DNA of 36,198 nt from NCBI GenBank assembly GCA_903832295.1, contig CAILAZ010000103.1:1-36198 (forward strand), written 5' to 3'. How positions within the stretch are numbered: the first letter of the stretch is position 1; each line of letters starts with the position of its first letter. The translations under genes were made by a program, and so were the position numbers. Source of the DNA: an uncultured Acidobacteriota bacterium (GTDB lineage Bacteria; Acidobacteriota; Terriglobia; Terriglobales; Acidobacteriaceae). Below, piece after piece: positions 15,888-22,252 of the stretch. The notes under the pieces are model-generated. The model was not told the DNA's origin. It worked only from the letters and a program-made list of their open reading frames with translations, and searched no databases.

Positions 15888-15922
15888 TCCTCCCCGCCTT
15901 TTCCCAGAAGCGGCGGGGAGGA
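15888..15922 (+). promoter_or_regulatory. Strong intercistronic hairpin just before the BKACE gene
   Basis: TCCTCCCCGCC (15888-15898) is the exact reverse complement of GGCGGGGAGGA (15912-15922), with a 13-nt loop. No T-run follows; instead the BKACE ribosome-binding site AGGAGAG begins a few bases later. It is more likely an mRNA-stability or partial-attenuation element than an operon end. The upstream arm is also pyrimidine-rich and could occlude the ribosome-binding site. Confidence 0.6.
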
Positions 15923-15938
15923 AATTAGGAGAGATCCA

Positions 15939-16772
15939 ATGAATCCCATTGTAATCACTGCAGCCCTAAACGGGCCGATCGCGACCAAGGCCGACCATCC
16001 CGGCCTGCCCATTTCGCCCGAGGAGATGGCAATTGCGGCCGAGAACGCCCACAAGGCTGGGGCTGCCATCGTTCATGTGCACGTGCGCGACGAGAATGGT
16101 TTTCCCACCGTCGACCTCAAACGGGTCAAGCAGGTTCTTCATGCGATCCATGAACGGGTGCCGGAAGTTCTCATTCAGCTCTCCACCGGAGGTATCGAAC
16201 CCACTTACGAGGATCGCGCCCGCCAGGTCGAACTCCTCCCCCGCATGGCCAGTCTCAACCCCTGCACCATGACCTTTGGCCTTGCTGAATTTCGTAATCC
16301 GCCGAAGGAAGTCCGCAAGCTCGCTGCGCGAATGTTGGAACTCGGCGTGAAGCCCGAACTCGAGGTGTATGACTACGGCCACCTCGACGTCGCCATGACC
16401 CTGTTCAAGGAAGGTTTGCTCGCCGAGCCCCTGCAGTTCTCCATCGTTCTGGGAGTGGCCGGCGGAGCAGCCGCAACTCCGCAAAATCTATCGAACATTG
16501 TCTCCAACCTTCCCAAGGGAGCCATCTGGCAGGTCATCGCCATCGGCCGCGCGAATCTGCCGCTGACAACCATCGGCGTCGCCATGGGGGGCAACGCCCG
16601 TACCGGGTTGGAAGACACTCTCTACCTGCGCAAGGGCGAGCTCGCCGACAACGCATCTCTCGTTGCCCGTCTCGTCCAGGTTGCCAAGTCGCTGGACAGA
16701 CCCATCGCAACCTCAGCCGAAGCCGAAAAGCTTCTTCATTTGCCTGCCCTTCAAGCAGGTGCCGCACTATAA
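15939..16772 (+). CDS. BKACE (DUF849) beta-keto acid cleavage enzyme, candidate triacetate acetoacetate-lyase
   Basis: BKACE enzymes react a beta-keto acid with acetyl-CoA to give acetoacetate and a new acyl-CoA. The ATG at 15939 follows AGGAGAG. The protein has 277 residues, normal for the family. The zinc-binding His46 and His48 stand in VHVHVRD, and the C-terminal R-x3-E-D (Arg221, Glu225, Asp226) in ARTGLEDTLYL matches the Arg/Glu/Asp set of the characterised Kce. The N-terminal segment reads NGPIATKADHPGLP rather than the common VGAEVTRE, so this is a divergent subgroup. In the phloroglucinol pathway, triacetate plus acetyl-CoA gives acetoacetate plus acetoacetyl-CoA, and this gene closes an operon with the three preceding activities. 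Family confidence is high; substrate is inferred. Confidence 0.93.
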   Translation: MNPIVITAALNGPIATKADHPGLPISPEEMAIAAENAHKAGAAIVHVHVRDENGFPTVDLKRVKQVLHAIHERVPEVLIQLSTGGIEPTYEDRARQVELLPRMASLNPCTMTFGLAEFRNPPKEVRKLAARMLELGVKPELEVYDYGHLDVAMTLFKEGLLAEPLQFSIVLGVAGGAAATPQNLSNIVSNLPKGAIWQVIAIGRANLPLTTIGVAMGGNARTGLEDTLYLRKGELADNASLVARLVQVAKSLDRPIATSAEAEKLLHLPALQAGAAL

Positions 16773-16775
16773 CGT

Positions 16776-16799
16776 CGGTGGGCACAGCGCTGCCCGCCG
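16776..16799 (+). repeat. Inverted repeat after the BKACE stop
   Basis: CGGTGGGCA (16776-16784) pairs with TGCCCGCCG (16791-16799), with a single G-U type wobble and a 6-nt loop. It starts four bases after the stop codon and precedes a better terminator at 16841-16870. No T-run follows. Confidence 0.45.
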
Positions 16800-16840
16800 G
16801 ACTTTCATTGGTCGTCCTCCTGTGTTGAAAACTCCTGCGG

Positions 16841-16870
16841 CCCGTGACTTGAGTGTCGCGGGTCATTTTT
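16841..16870 (+). terminator. Intrinsic terminator closing the phloroglucinol-type operon
   Basis: CCCGTGAC (16841-16848) pairs with GTCGCGGG (16855-16862) around a 6-nt loop, with one wobble pair. TCATTTTT follows directly. It lies about 70 nt after the BKACE stop and separates that operon from the SnoaL-CobW genes. Confidence 0.75.
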
Positions 16871-16871
16871 C

Positions 16872-16898
16872 CGACACCGATTGAACGACACCGATTGA
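16872..16898 (+). repeat. Tandem 13-bp direct repeat ahead of the SnoaL-like gene
   Basis: CGACACCGATTGA occurs at 16872-16884 and again at 16886-16898, a 14-nt period. It lies directly after the terminator and 35 nt before the SnoaL-like start, where an operator or promoter for the next unit would be expected. No known motif is recognised. Confidence 0.6.
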
Positions 16899-16932
16899 TC
16901 TGGCACTTACGCCTTCGCCGTTCGGAGTTCCC

Positions 16933-17391
16933 ATGGATAAGACCTTAGCGGATCAGGTGCAGTGGCTCGTTGACCGCGCCCAGATCAGTGACCTTCTCTT
17001 CAGCTTCGCGCAATCGCTTGACACCCGCGACTATCGCGCATACCAGCACAACTACACCGAAGACGGCATCCTCGAACTGCCCGATCCATCCGGCGGAACC
17101 ATCACCCTCACGCGCGACCAACTCCTGGAAGCAGTTCCCCGCAGTCTTGGCCGGTATAACGCTACCCATCACCTAAGCGCCAATCACCAGATCACCGTTG
17201 CAGGAGACTCAGCCACCTCCCGCTCCTACCTCCAGGCCGTTCACGTCAGCGCCACTCCCTTTGACCACTGGGATGCCGGTGGCTGGTACGATTGCCAATA
17301 CCGCCGCACCGCCAGCGGCTGGAAGTTCACCCGCGTCAGCCTCACTGCCGTCTGGCTCACTGGCGAACCCAAAGGCATCCGCCCGGAGTAA
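16933..17391 (+). CDS. SnoaL-like (NTF2-fold) protein
   Basis: Small alpha+beta protein of 152 residues; the ATG at 16933 follows GGAG by six bases. The pattern AQISDLLFSFAQSLDTRDYR, then YTEDGILELPDPSGG, HHLSANHQITVAGD and WKFTRVSLTAVWLTGEP is that of the SnoaL-4/ring-hydroxylating-dioxygenase-beta/scytalone dehydratase-like group. Some members are isomerases, dehydratases or small hydrolases and many are uncharacterised. A conserved Asp near residue 30 and the His pair near 79-80 could be active-site residues. It is followed 7 nt later by a CobW-type GTPase gene and probably shares its transcript. I would not assign a reaction. Confidence 0.82.
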   Translation: MDKTLADQVQWLVDRAQISDLLFSFAQSLDTRDYRAYQHNYTEDGILELPDPSGGTITLTRDQLLEAVPRSLGRYNATHHLSANHQITVAGDSATSRSYLQAVHVSATPFDHWDAGGWYDCQYRRTASGWKFTRVSLTAVWLTGEPKGIRPE

Positions 17392-17398
17392 GGCCACC

Positions 17399-17989
17399 AT
17401 GCAGATGATCGTGCTCACTGGATTTCTCGGCTCCGGCAAAACCACCGCGCTGCTCTGCTTCGCACGGGAGTTGGCCGCCTCCGGCTCCCGCGTCGCCATC
17501 ATCGTCAATGAAATCGGCGATGTCGGTATTGACAATCTTCTGCTCAAGCAACTCGGCACAGATGTTTGGGAGCTGCTCGGTGGCTGTATCTGCTGCACGC
17601 TCACCGGGCAACTCGCCGAAACCCTATCCAGGATCTCTACCGACTACGCGCCCGACTATGTATTCCTCGAGCCATCCGGTGCCAGCAATCCCACAGCAAT
17701 CCCCAGCGCGTTGCAATACAACAAAGCCTTTCGTTATCTCCGCATCACATGGATCGCCATTGTTGATCCTCTGCGCCTCGAGGAACTGGTCGAGGTTCTC
17801 GAGCCCCTCATGGAGTCGCACATTCTCGTGGCCGACGCCGCACTCATCACCAAGCAGGACCTTGCAACTCCTGGTCAGATGGAAGCCGCCCGAAAGTGGA
17901 TCGCTACCCTCAGGCCTGGCATTTGTTGTATTGCCGTGGACATGAAGAGTGGCACTCTGGTGTCCTTGCGAGGTCTGCTCCCATGCTGA
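17399..17989 (+). CDS. Short CobW/COG0523-type GTPase
   Basis: P-loop GTPase of the CobW/HypB/UreG group, whose members load metals or cobalamin into target enzymes. The ATG at 17399 has AAGG five bases upstream; the same frame is open further upstream, overlapping the SnoaL-like gene, but without support. It has 196 residues. Visible are Walker A GFLGSGKTT (8-16), the switch region NEIGDVGID, the metal-binding C-x-C-C motif at Cys63, 65 and 66 (GGCICCTLTGQL), and LEPSGASNPTAI. Typical CobW proteins run to ~320 residues with a C-terminal domain absent here. Its last codons overlap the start of the next gene (ATGCTGA). A role as metallochaperone or activator for the nearby UroD-like protein is possible but inferred. 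Confidence 0.88.
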   Translation: MQMIVLTGFLGSGKTTALLCFARELAASGSRVAIIVNEIGDVGIDNLLLKQLGTDVWELLGGCICCTLTGQLAETLSRISTDYAPDYVFLEPSGASNPTAIPSALQYNKAFRYLRITWIAIVDPLRLEELVEVLEPLMESHILVADAALITKQDLATPGQMEAARKWIATLRPGICCIAVDMKSGTLVSLRGLLPC

Positions 17990-18384
17990 CCCTCACTCCC
18001 TTTTCCGCCCGCATCCACTGGCGCTTCCAGGGCGCTCTCGCGGAGGCACCCTGGCCAGAACTCGCATGCGCGTTCATCGACGCCGTTGCAAGCGAAGTGA
18101 CCTCTCACCACGCCGTCATCGGTCACATCAAGGGAATCGCCTGCTGCGGAGCGCACACCCTGCGCGTTAACTGCGTCTCCGCCCGTCTGCCTGCTGATCT
18201 CCAAGGCGATCTTCCCCCGGGCACCCCGGAGATGCTTCTCGAACTCGCTGTCCTCGCCTATGGTCTCCCGTGGTCGATTGCCAACTCATCGGTGGAGCTG
18301 GCAATGGAAGAGGCAGGGAAGGCTTACAACTGTCATGGACAAATGCAGCCCTCCCCCAACACCCATTCCCACAATCATCAGTAG
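17983..18384 (+). CDS. Unknown protein with His-rich C-terminal tail
   Basis: 133 residues from the ATG at 17983, which overlaps the CobW-type GTPase stop (ATGCTGA), so coupled translation is likely. The N-terminal part (LTLTPFSARIHWRFQGALAE) suggests beta strands. There is a possible Cys pair in IKGIACCGAHTLRVNC, and the last residues (NTHSHNHQ) are His-rich, which suggests metal binding. The pairing with a metal-chaperone-type GTPase supports a metal-related role. I do not recognise a named family. Its stop lies 9 nt from the stop of the convergent UroD-like gene. Confidence 0.72.
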   Translation: MLTLTPFSARIHWRFQGALAEAPWPELACAFIDAVASEVTSHHAVIGHIKGIACCGAHTLRVNCVSARLPADLQGDLPPGTPEMLLELAVLAYGLPWSIANSSVELAMEEAGKAYNCHGQMQPSPNTHSHNHQ

Positions 18385-18393
18385 CGCGTTCCC

Positions 18394-19527
18394 TTACGCG
18401 CTCGGCCCGCACTCATGCGTTGCTGCCACAAAGGCTTCCACGTTGGCCCTTGGCGCATTGATCGGAATATCGCATCCCGGATTCATGATCAGCCCCTTCG
18501 GGCCGAGATCGCGAATTAGCTCTCTCACATACTTGTGCACGTCGTCCGGAGTTCCGGTCGCAAACAGCGCCGATGACACATCTCCCAGAAAGACCATGTG
18601 ATCCCCTAGCTTCTCCTTCGCCTTGCGTATATTTGTCGCTCCGTCCGGCGCAAAGACGCAACCCTTCGGCAGCTCAAGGAAGCGTTCGATATCGCGGTCC
18701 CAATTCTGGTCAAAGTGCAGCACACAGAGAATCCCCGCCGCATGCAGCTTCGTGATCATGTCGTGGTAGTAGGGGAAAATCAGCTTGTCCCACATCTTGC
18801 GAGAGACCAGTGCGCTCGCCGCTCTCCAGCCTCCAACCCATGTCCCCTTCACTCCCATAAACCCTGTTCCGCCCAGCGCCTGGTTTATGTAGAAAGCCTG
18901 GCCCACATCCAGCGCCGCCTTTACCTTGTCCTGCATCCGGTAGCAATCGAAGTAGAATTTCTCCATCGAGCGCGCACCGCACAGCGCTTCAAAAGGAATC
19001 GAAGTTGCCATGCACGTCAAAGTTGCATAACCGCGCCTGTGGTAGCGCTCTGCCAAACTTGCTCCGTTTCCGTAGAGCCACTGCCGGTTTCTCTGTAGCA
19101 GTTCGGCGTTGTGAACCTGCGGCGCAATCTTGCCCAGGAAGGCCTCCCACCCCTGGTTCAGAATCAGGTCATAATCTTCAACCTTCATGACCTCCCTCTC
19201 CTGCACCTGCCAAAGGGAGTCTGCCGGCAAGTCGATCCCGGGGACATCAACCTTGGAGAGCCACAAATCCGTAAGGTAGGTGGTCACCAGTCCCCCGTGT
19301 TGCATGTTGATCCCGTCCACATCGTCCAGCGAATCCATGCAGTCCAGCGTCACTACCGCCGACGCCTCGGGGTCGGTGCAGAACGTGGAGATTGGCACTC
19401 CCTGCGACGCCGCCGACCATGCCGTGCCGTAGAACAGGATCGGAATTCGATCCACCGTCTCGTAATTCAGAGCCTTGCGAATTCGCTCATCGCGCTCTCT
19501 CCACAACTCAAGCTTGTTGTCCGGCAT
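18394..19527 (-). CDS. Uroporphyrinogen decarboxylase-family protein, methyltransferase-like
   Basis: TIM-barrel protein of the UroD/MtaA superfamily, 377 residues. I start at the ATG at 19527 (MPDNKLELWRERDERIRK), which has GGAG upstream; an in-frame GTG at 19545 does not. Recognisable parts are the N-terminal ALNYETVDRIPILFYG, the central HFDQNWDRDIERFLELPKG, and the C-terminal MNPGCDIPINAPRANVEAF. The last is the form found in corrinoid-linked methyltransferases rather than heme-pathway HemE. In MtaA-type enzymes zinc is held by H-x-C and a distant Cys. Here the first motif reads H-F-D while the later Cys is kept, so a changed metal site is likely. No corrinoid protein gene is visible. It ends the pta-led minus-strand unit. 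Confidence 0.85.
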   Translation of the reverse strand: MPDNKLELWRERDERIRKALNYETVDRIPILFYGTAWSAASQGVPISTFCTDPEASAVVTLDCMDSLDDVDGINMQHGGLVTTYLTDLWLSKVDVPGIDLPADSLWQVQEREVMKVEDYDLILNQGWEAFLGKIAPQVHNAELLQRNRQWLYGNGASLAERYHRRGYATLTCMATSIPFEALCGARSMEKFYFDCYRMQDKVKAALDVGQAFYINQALGGTGFMGVKGTWVGGWRAASALVSRKMWDKLIFPYYHDMITKLHAAGILCVLHFDQNWDRDIERFLELPKGCVFAPDGATNIRKAKEKLGDHMVFLGDVSSALFATGTPDDVHKYVRELIRDLGPKGLIMNPGCDIPINAPRANVEAFVAATHECGPSA

Positions 19528-19554
19528 CTGCTCTCTCTCCTTCACCGTCAGTTC

Positions 19555-19744
19555 TCAACCAACCTCTTGCACCATCTCAATCAGATTGCCCGCATTGTCG
19601 CAATGAACGCATTCGATCCCACTCGAAATCTCGTATCCACGCAATGTCAGCGCCGCGTGCGCGCAACTCTTCCGCCACCGCGCGCACGTTTGGCGCCGCA
19701 AAGGAAAAGTGCAGGTTCCCCTGGGTAAAGAAGAAGCGCCCGCT
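19555..19744 (-). pseudogene. Remnant of a VOC/glyoxalase-family gene, truncated and frameshifted
   Basis: The minus strand between the CocE stop and the UroD-like start translates as SGRFFFTQGNLHFSFAAPNV followed by RAVAEELRARGAD in one frame. It then continues in a second frame as RGYEISSGIECVHCDNAG and NLIEMVQEVG before a TGA at 19557-19555. Together these read like the last half of a vicinal-oxygen-chelate domain, including the closing Asp-x-x-Gly-Asn-x-Ile-Glu strand. The N-terminal half is missing and the two pieces are in different frames. I read it as a decayed gene. A sequencing indel cannot explain the missing half. Confidence 0.55.
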
Positions 19745-19763
19745 CAAAACTGCTTGAGCGGGC
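19729..19763 (-). terminator. Intrinsic terminator after the CocE-type gene
   Basis: On the minus strand GCCCGCTCAA (19763-19754) pairs perfectly with TTGAGCGGGC (19747-19738) around GCAGTT, followed by GCTTCTTCTTT. It starts 19 nt after the CocE stop. It would reduce read-through into the UroD-like gene, which may need its own promoter. It overlaps the first codons of the VOC remnant. Confidence 0.75.
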
Positions 19764-19781
19764 GATAGAGGTGGCTTGCGA

Positions 19782-21530
19782 CTATCGGTAGGTGTAATCG
19801 CCTGCTTTGTAACGTGCCGGAATCACTGGAATCTGCAGGTAGGAGTCGTACTTCCCGCCCGAGTGGATGACATGCACGCCCTTGTTGTTCGTCTCCCAGG
19901 AGAACGGCTCAAACCATCCTTCGCGAATGTAGTGTCCCGAAATCTGAACTTCCAGCTGCTGTCCCTTGTGCCAGATGCGGCTATGCGGCCAGATCTCGAT
20001 GTCCACCGGAACAATCTCTCCTGGACTGAGCTTCTCGTCCTTCAGGTGTGCCTGCACCGGCTGATACTTGGTCGTCAGCTTCGGATTCAGTGCCCTGCGC
20101 GAAGCTCTCATCTTGCCCCACGCGCCCGGATGCGGCTCCCCGAGTACCGACGTCGGCAGCCAGTTTCCATCCTCATCCAGCTTGCGGATTGCGACAAACA
20201 TATCCATGTCATCGTTGCCCTGGGCTTCTACCCACAGCCGCAGCCACATGTAGCCGGAGATCTCCGTGTCTTCCTCAAACTTGATGCGGAACGTTGTAAG
20301 CCCCTTCTCCGCCTCGTAGCTTGTGCTCGACTCCGATGCTACCGGTTCGTACGTCAGCGCGTTGTTCGCGGCATCCACATAAAGCCGCTTGTACTGCGTC
20401 CGCGCCAGCGGGAATTCCTTCTCCTTGCGATTCGTCTGGAAGTCGCAGTCGTAGGCGTCCATCACTTCCATGCGAACCTTCGGCGTCAACTCCCACCCGT
20501 TGCGGATGTCCCTCAGGTAACGGTCGAAGAACAGCTTCAGGTCCTGCAAGTTCGCGGGGTCATAAGTGTCGGGCCACTCAAAGTCACGGTGTACGCGCAT
20601 CCACTTTTTGGGCGAGCGGCACTTGCGGAACGCCTCGAACGAGCCCCGCAGGTGCATGTGGCTCCAGCTCGCGGTAAAGTACGCAGGAATCTTGATCTTT
20701 TCCCACTTGGGAATCTTGTCTTCCCAATACTCGTTCATGAACGGGTAACGCACGGCCATCGCCGAGTTATTGTCCACGTACCCGCTACCCACCAGCGAGC
20801 TCGCGATAAACCCGTTAAAGCCCAGCGCGGGAATGCCGCCCTCGCACAGCGATTCGCGGAACAGGTCTCCCGTGGCTTCCCACGGCGCAATGCAGGTCAG
20901 GTGAGGCGGTTACTCCGCGGCAATACGGTACTGCACCATTCCCACGCCGGAGTTGCCGAACATTCCCACCTTGCCGTTGGTCCAGTGCTGCGTTGCCAGC
21001 CACTCGATGAAGTCGTAGCCGTCGCGCCCGTCCTGCGAGCCGAACATGTTGATGTTGCCCTCCGAGCGGCACACGCCGCGCGGGTCGGGATTCACAATCG
21101 CGTAGCCCTGATGGCACCAGTACGCCGGGTCCGCAGACTCGAACTTCGCCAGCCTTGAAACCGTTCCCGGCGGCACGCCCATCGCCTGCCACTCGTGGTT
21201 CTCCTGCTGGCGCTTGCCAAAGTAGCTCCAGTTCACAATTGCAGGCACATTCATCGCCCCAACCGGTCGGAAGATGTCCGTATAAATCACCGTGCCGTCA
21301 CGCAGCGTAACCGGAACGTCCTGCTCGCAAAGAATCCCAGGCTCCGCGATATAAGTGCGCTGATTCAGGTCCGGCGAAAATCCAAATGCGGAGATGTCTG
21401 CCGACTCGCCCGCGGTCGGAGAAATCGGAGATCTCGCCTTCTTGTAGATCACCTCGATTTCCGCGTTGCCGAACTTCTCTGTTACCAGCTTTACATCTGG
21501 CAGCTCCACAGCCGTTTTTGTCGCAGACAT
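19782..21530 (-). pseudogene. CocE/NonD-type serine hydrolase with one in-frame stop
   Basis: X-Pro dipeptidyl-peptidase/cocaine-esterase-like alpha/beta hydrolase. The ATG at 21530 follows GAGG. The frame runs 583 codons to the TAG at 19784-19782, interrupted only by TAA at 20912-20910 (codon 207). Before the stop, the N-terminal part carries the family signatures VPVTLRDGTVIYTDIFRPVG, DPRGVCRSEG and the nucleophile elbow MFGNSGVGM (Ser194). After it, the same frame continues PPHLTCIAPWEATGDLFRES and then the lid, the C-terminal jelly roll and acid/His regions up to YTYR. Family members have AA-x-Gln-Pro-Pro-His-Leu at this point, so the stop most simply replaces a Gln codon (CAA to TAA). 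No frameshift or other damage is seen. A recent nonsense mutation or a sequence error are the two readings. The substrate would be an ester or amide. Confidence 0.85.
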
Positions 21531-21594
21531 AATCCTCTTTTCTGTCTTTTACAGACGTGAATCGGTCCCTATGAAAATAAAAATGCTTCTTGCG

Positions 21595-21843
21595 TTAATT
21601 CCCGCTGAGCTCGGCCACAAACTCCGCCGCTTCGGCAAACGTCTTCTTCCGCCGGAATTCCATAAACGGAATCGAAATGTCGTAATCTTCTTCTAAAATC
21701 GCGATGATCTGCACGTAGTTCACCGACTTCGCCTTCAGGTCCTCTACGAACCGCGTCTCCCCGCTATATGTGCTCGGGTCCGCCTTGAAGAGCTCCGCCG
21801 CCCGCTCAATAATCTTTGCCAGTATCTCGTCGCTCGAACTCAT
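21595..21843 (-). CDS. Acyl carrier protein
   Basis: 82-residue carrier protein starting at the ATG at 21843 (MSSSDEILAKIIERAAELFK), with AAGGAG about ten bases upstream. The helix arrangement and FVEDLKAKSVNYVQIIAILE match ACPs. Ser40 is the expected phosphopantetheine site, but the usual Asp-Ser-Leu reads Lys-Ser-Val, so it is not the housekeeping fatty-acid ACP. It lies between an SCP2-domain gene and the CocE-type hydrolase gene in the pta-buk unit. An acpS gene, whose product would modify it, lies just upstream of that unit. A specialised carrier role in this catabolic cluster is likely; its acyl group is unknown. Confidence 0.88.
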   Translation of the reverse strand: MSSSDEILAKIIERAAELFKADPSTYSGETRFVEDLKAKSVNYVQIIAILEEDYDISIPFMEFRRKKTFAEAAEFVAELSGN

Positions 21844-21874
21844 AACAATTCCGCTCCTTGTATGAATGTCTCTT

Positions 21875-22216
21875 CTATGCCAGCAGCTTGCTGAACCTGT
21901 GTGCCACCATCGCATCCCCGTGGAAGCGAACCTTGCCCGTGTTCCACATCGCCGTCATGGGATTGAATCTCTGCTTGGACTGCTCAACAAAAAGAGGGAA
22001 GGGAGCAATCGTCGTGATCACCGCCTCGGGGTTCTCACCCTCGATCGGGCCTTCTGCAATGCCGTCTTCGATGATGATGTGCCATTCGCCGTCGTTGCTG
22101 GAGGTAAAGTCGTAGCCCAGGATCCAGTTGATGCCCGCAAAACTCTCGGCCCGCTCTTCAATCTTCTTGACGATCTCTTCCAGGAATTCCTTCGGTGTAA
22201 CTGTTGTTTCACTCAC
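21875..22216 (-). CDS. SCP2 sterol-binding domain protein
   Basis: Single-domain SCP2 protein of 113 residues, a fold that binds lipids, acyl-CoA or other hydrophobic ligands. I start at the GTG at 22216 (VSETTVTPKEFLEEIVKKIE), with GAGGAG seven bases before it; a TTG at 22231 is the alternative. The pattern GYDFTSSNDGEWHIIIEDG, then EAVITTIAPFPLF and the closing KVRFHGDAMVAHRFSKLL is typical. It stands 31 nt before the acyl carrier protein gene and 36 nt after buk, so it is part of the same mRNA. It may present a hydrophobic acyl substrate to the carrier protein or kinase; this is inferred from context. Confidence 0.85.
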   Translation of the reverse strand: MSETTVTPKEFLEEIVKKIEERAESFAGINWILGYDFTSSNDGEWHIIIEDGIAEGPIEGENPEAVITTIAPFPLFVEQSKQRFNPMTAMWNTGKVRFHGDAMVAHRFSKLLA

Positions 22217-22252
22217 CGGACATCTCCTCAAATCGTGATTTCGAATCCGTCT

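Noticed and set aside
16901..16918. TGGCAC followed by CCTTCGC as a sigma-54 promoter ahead of the SnoaL-like gene
   Set aside because: The GG and GC pairs do not have the required 10-nt spacing; the GC falls three bases too far downstream.
18394..19527. Heme-pathway HemE
   Set aside because: The C-terminal GCD-x-P and APRANVEAF pattern and the genomic context fit the methyltransferase-like branch; no heme genes are nearby.
19776..21158. 460-codon plus-strand frame opposite the CocE-type gene
   Set aside because: Arg/His/Leu-rich antisense frame; the minus strand carries the hydrolase family motifs.
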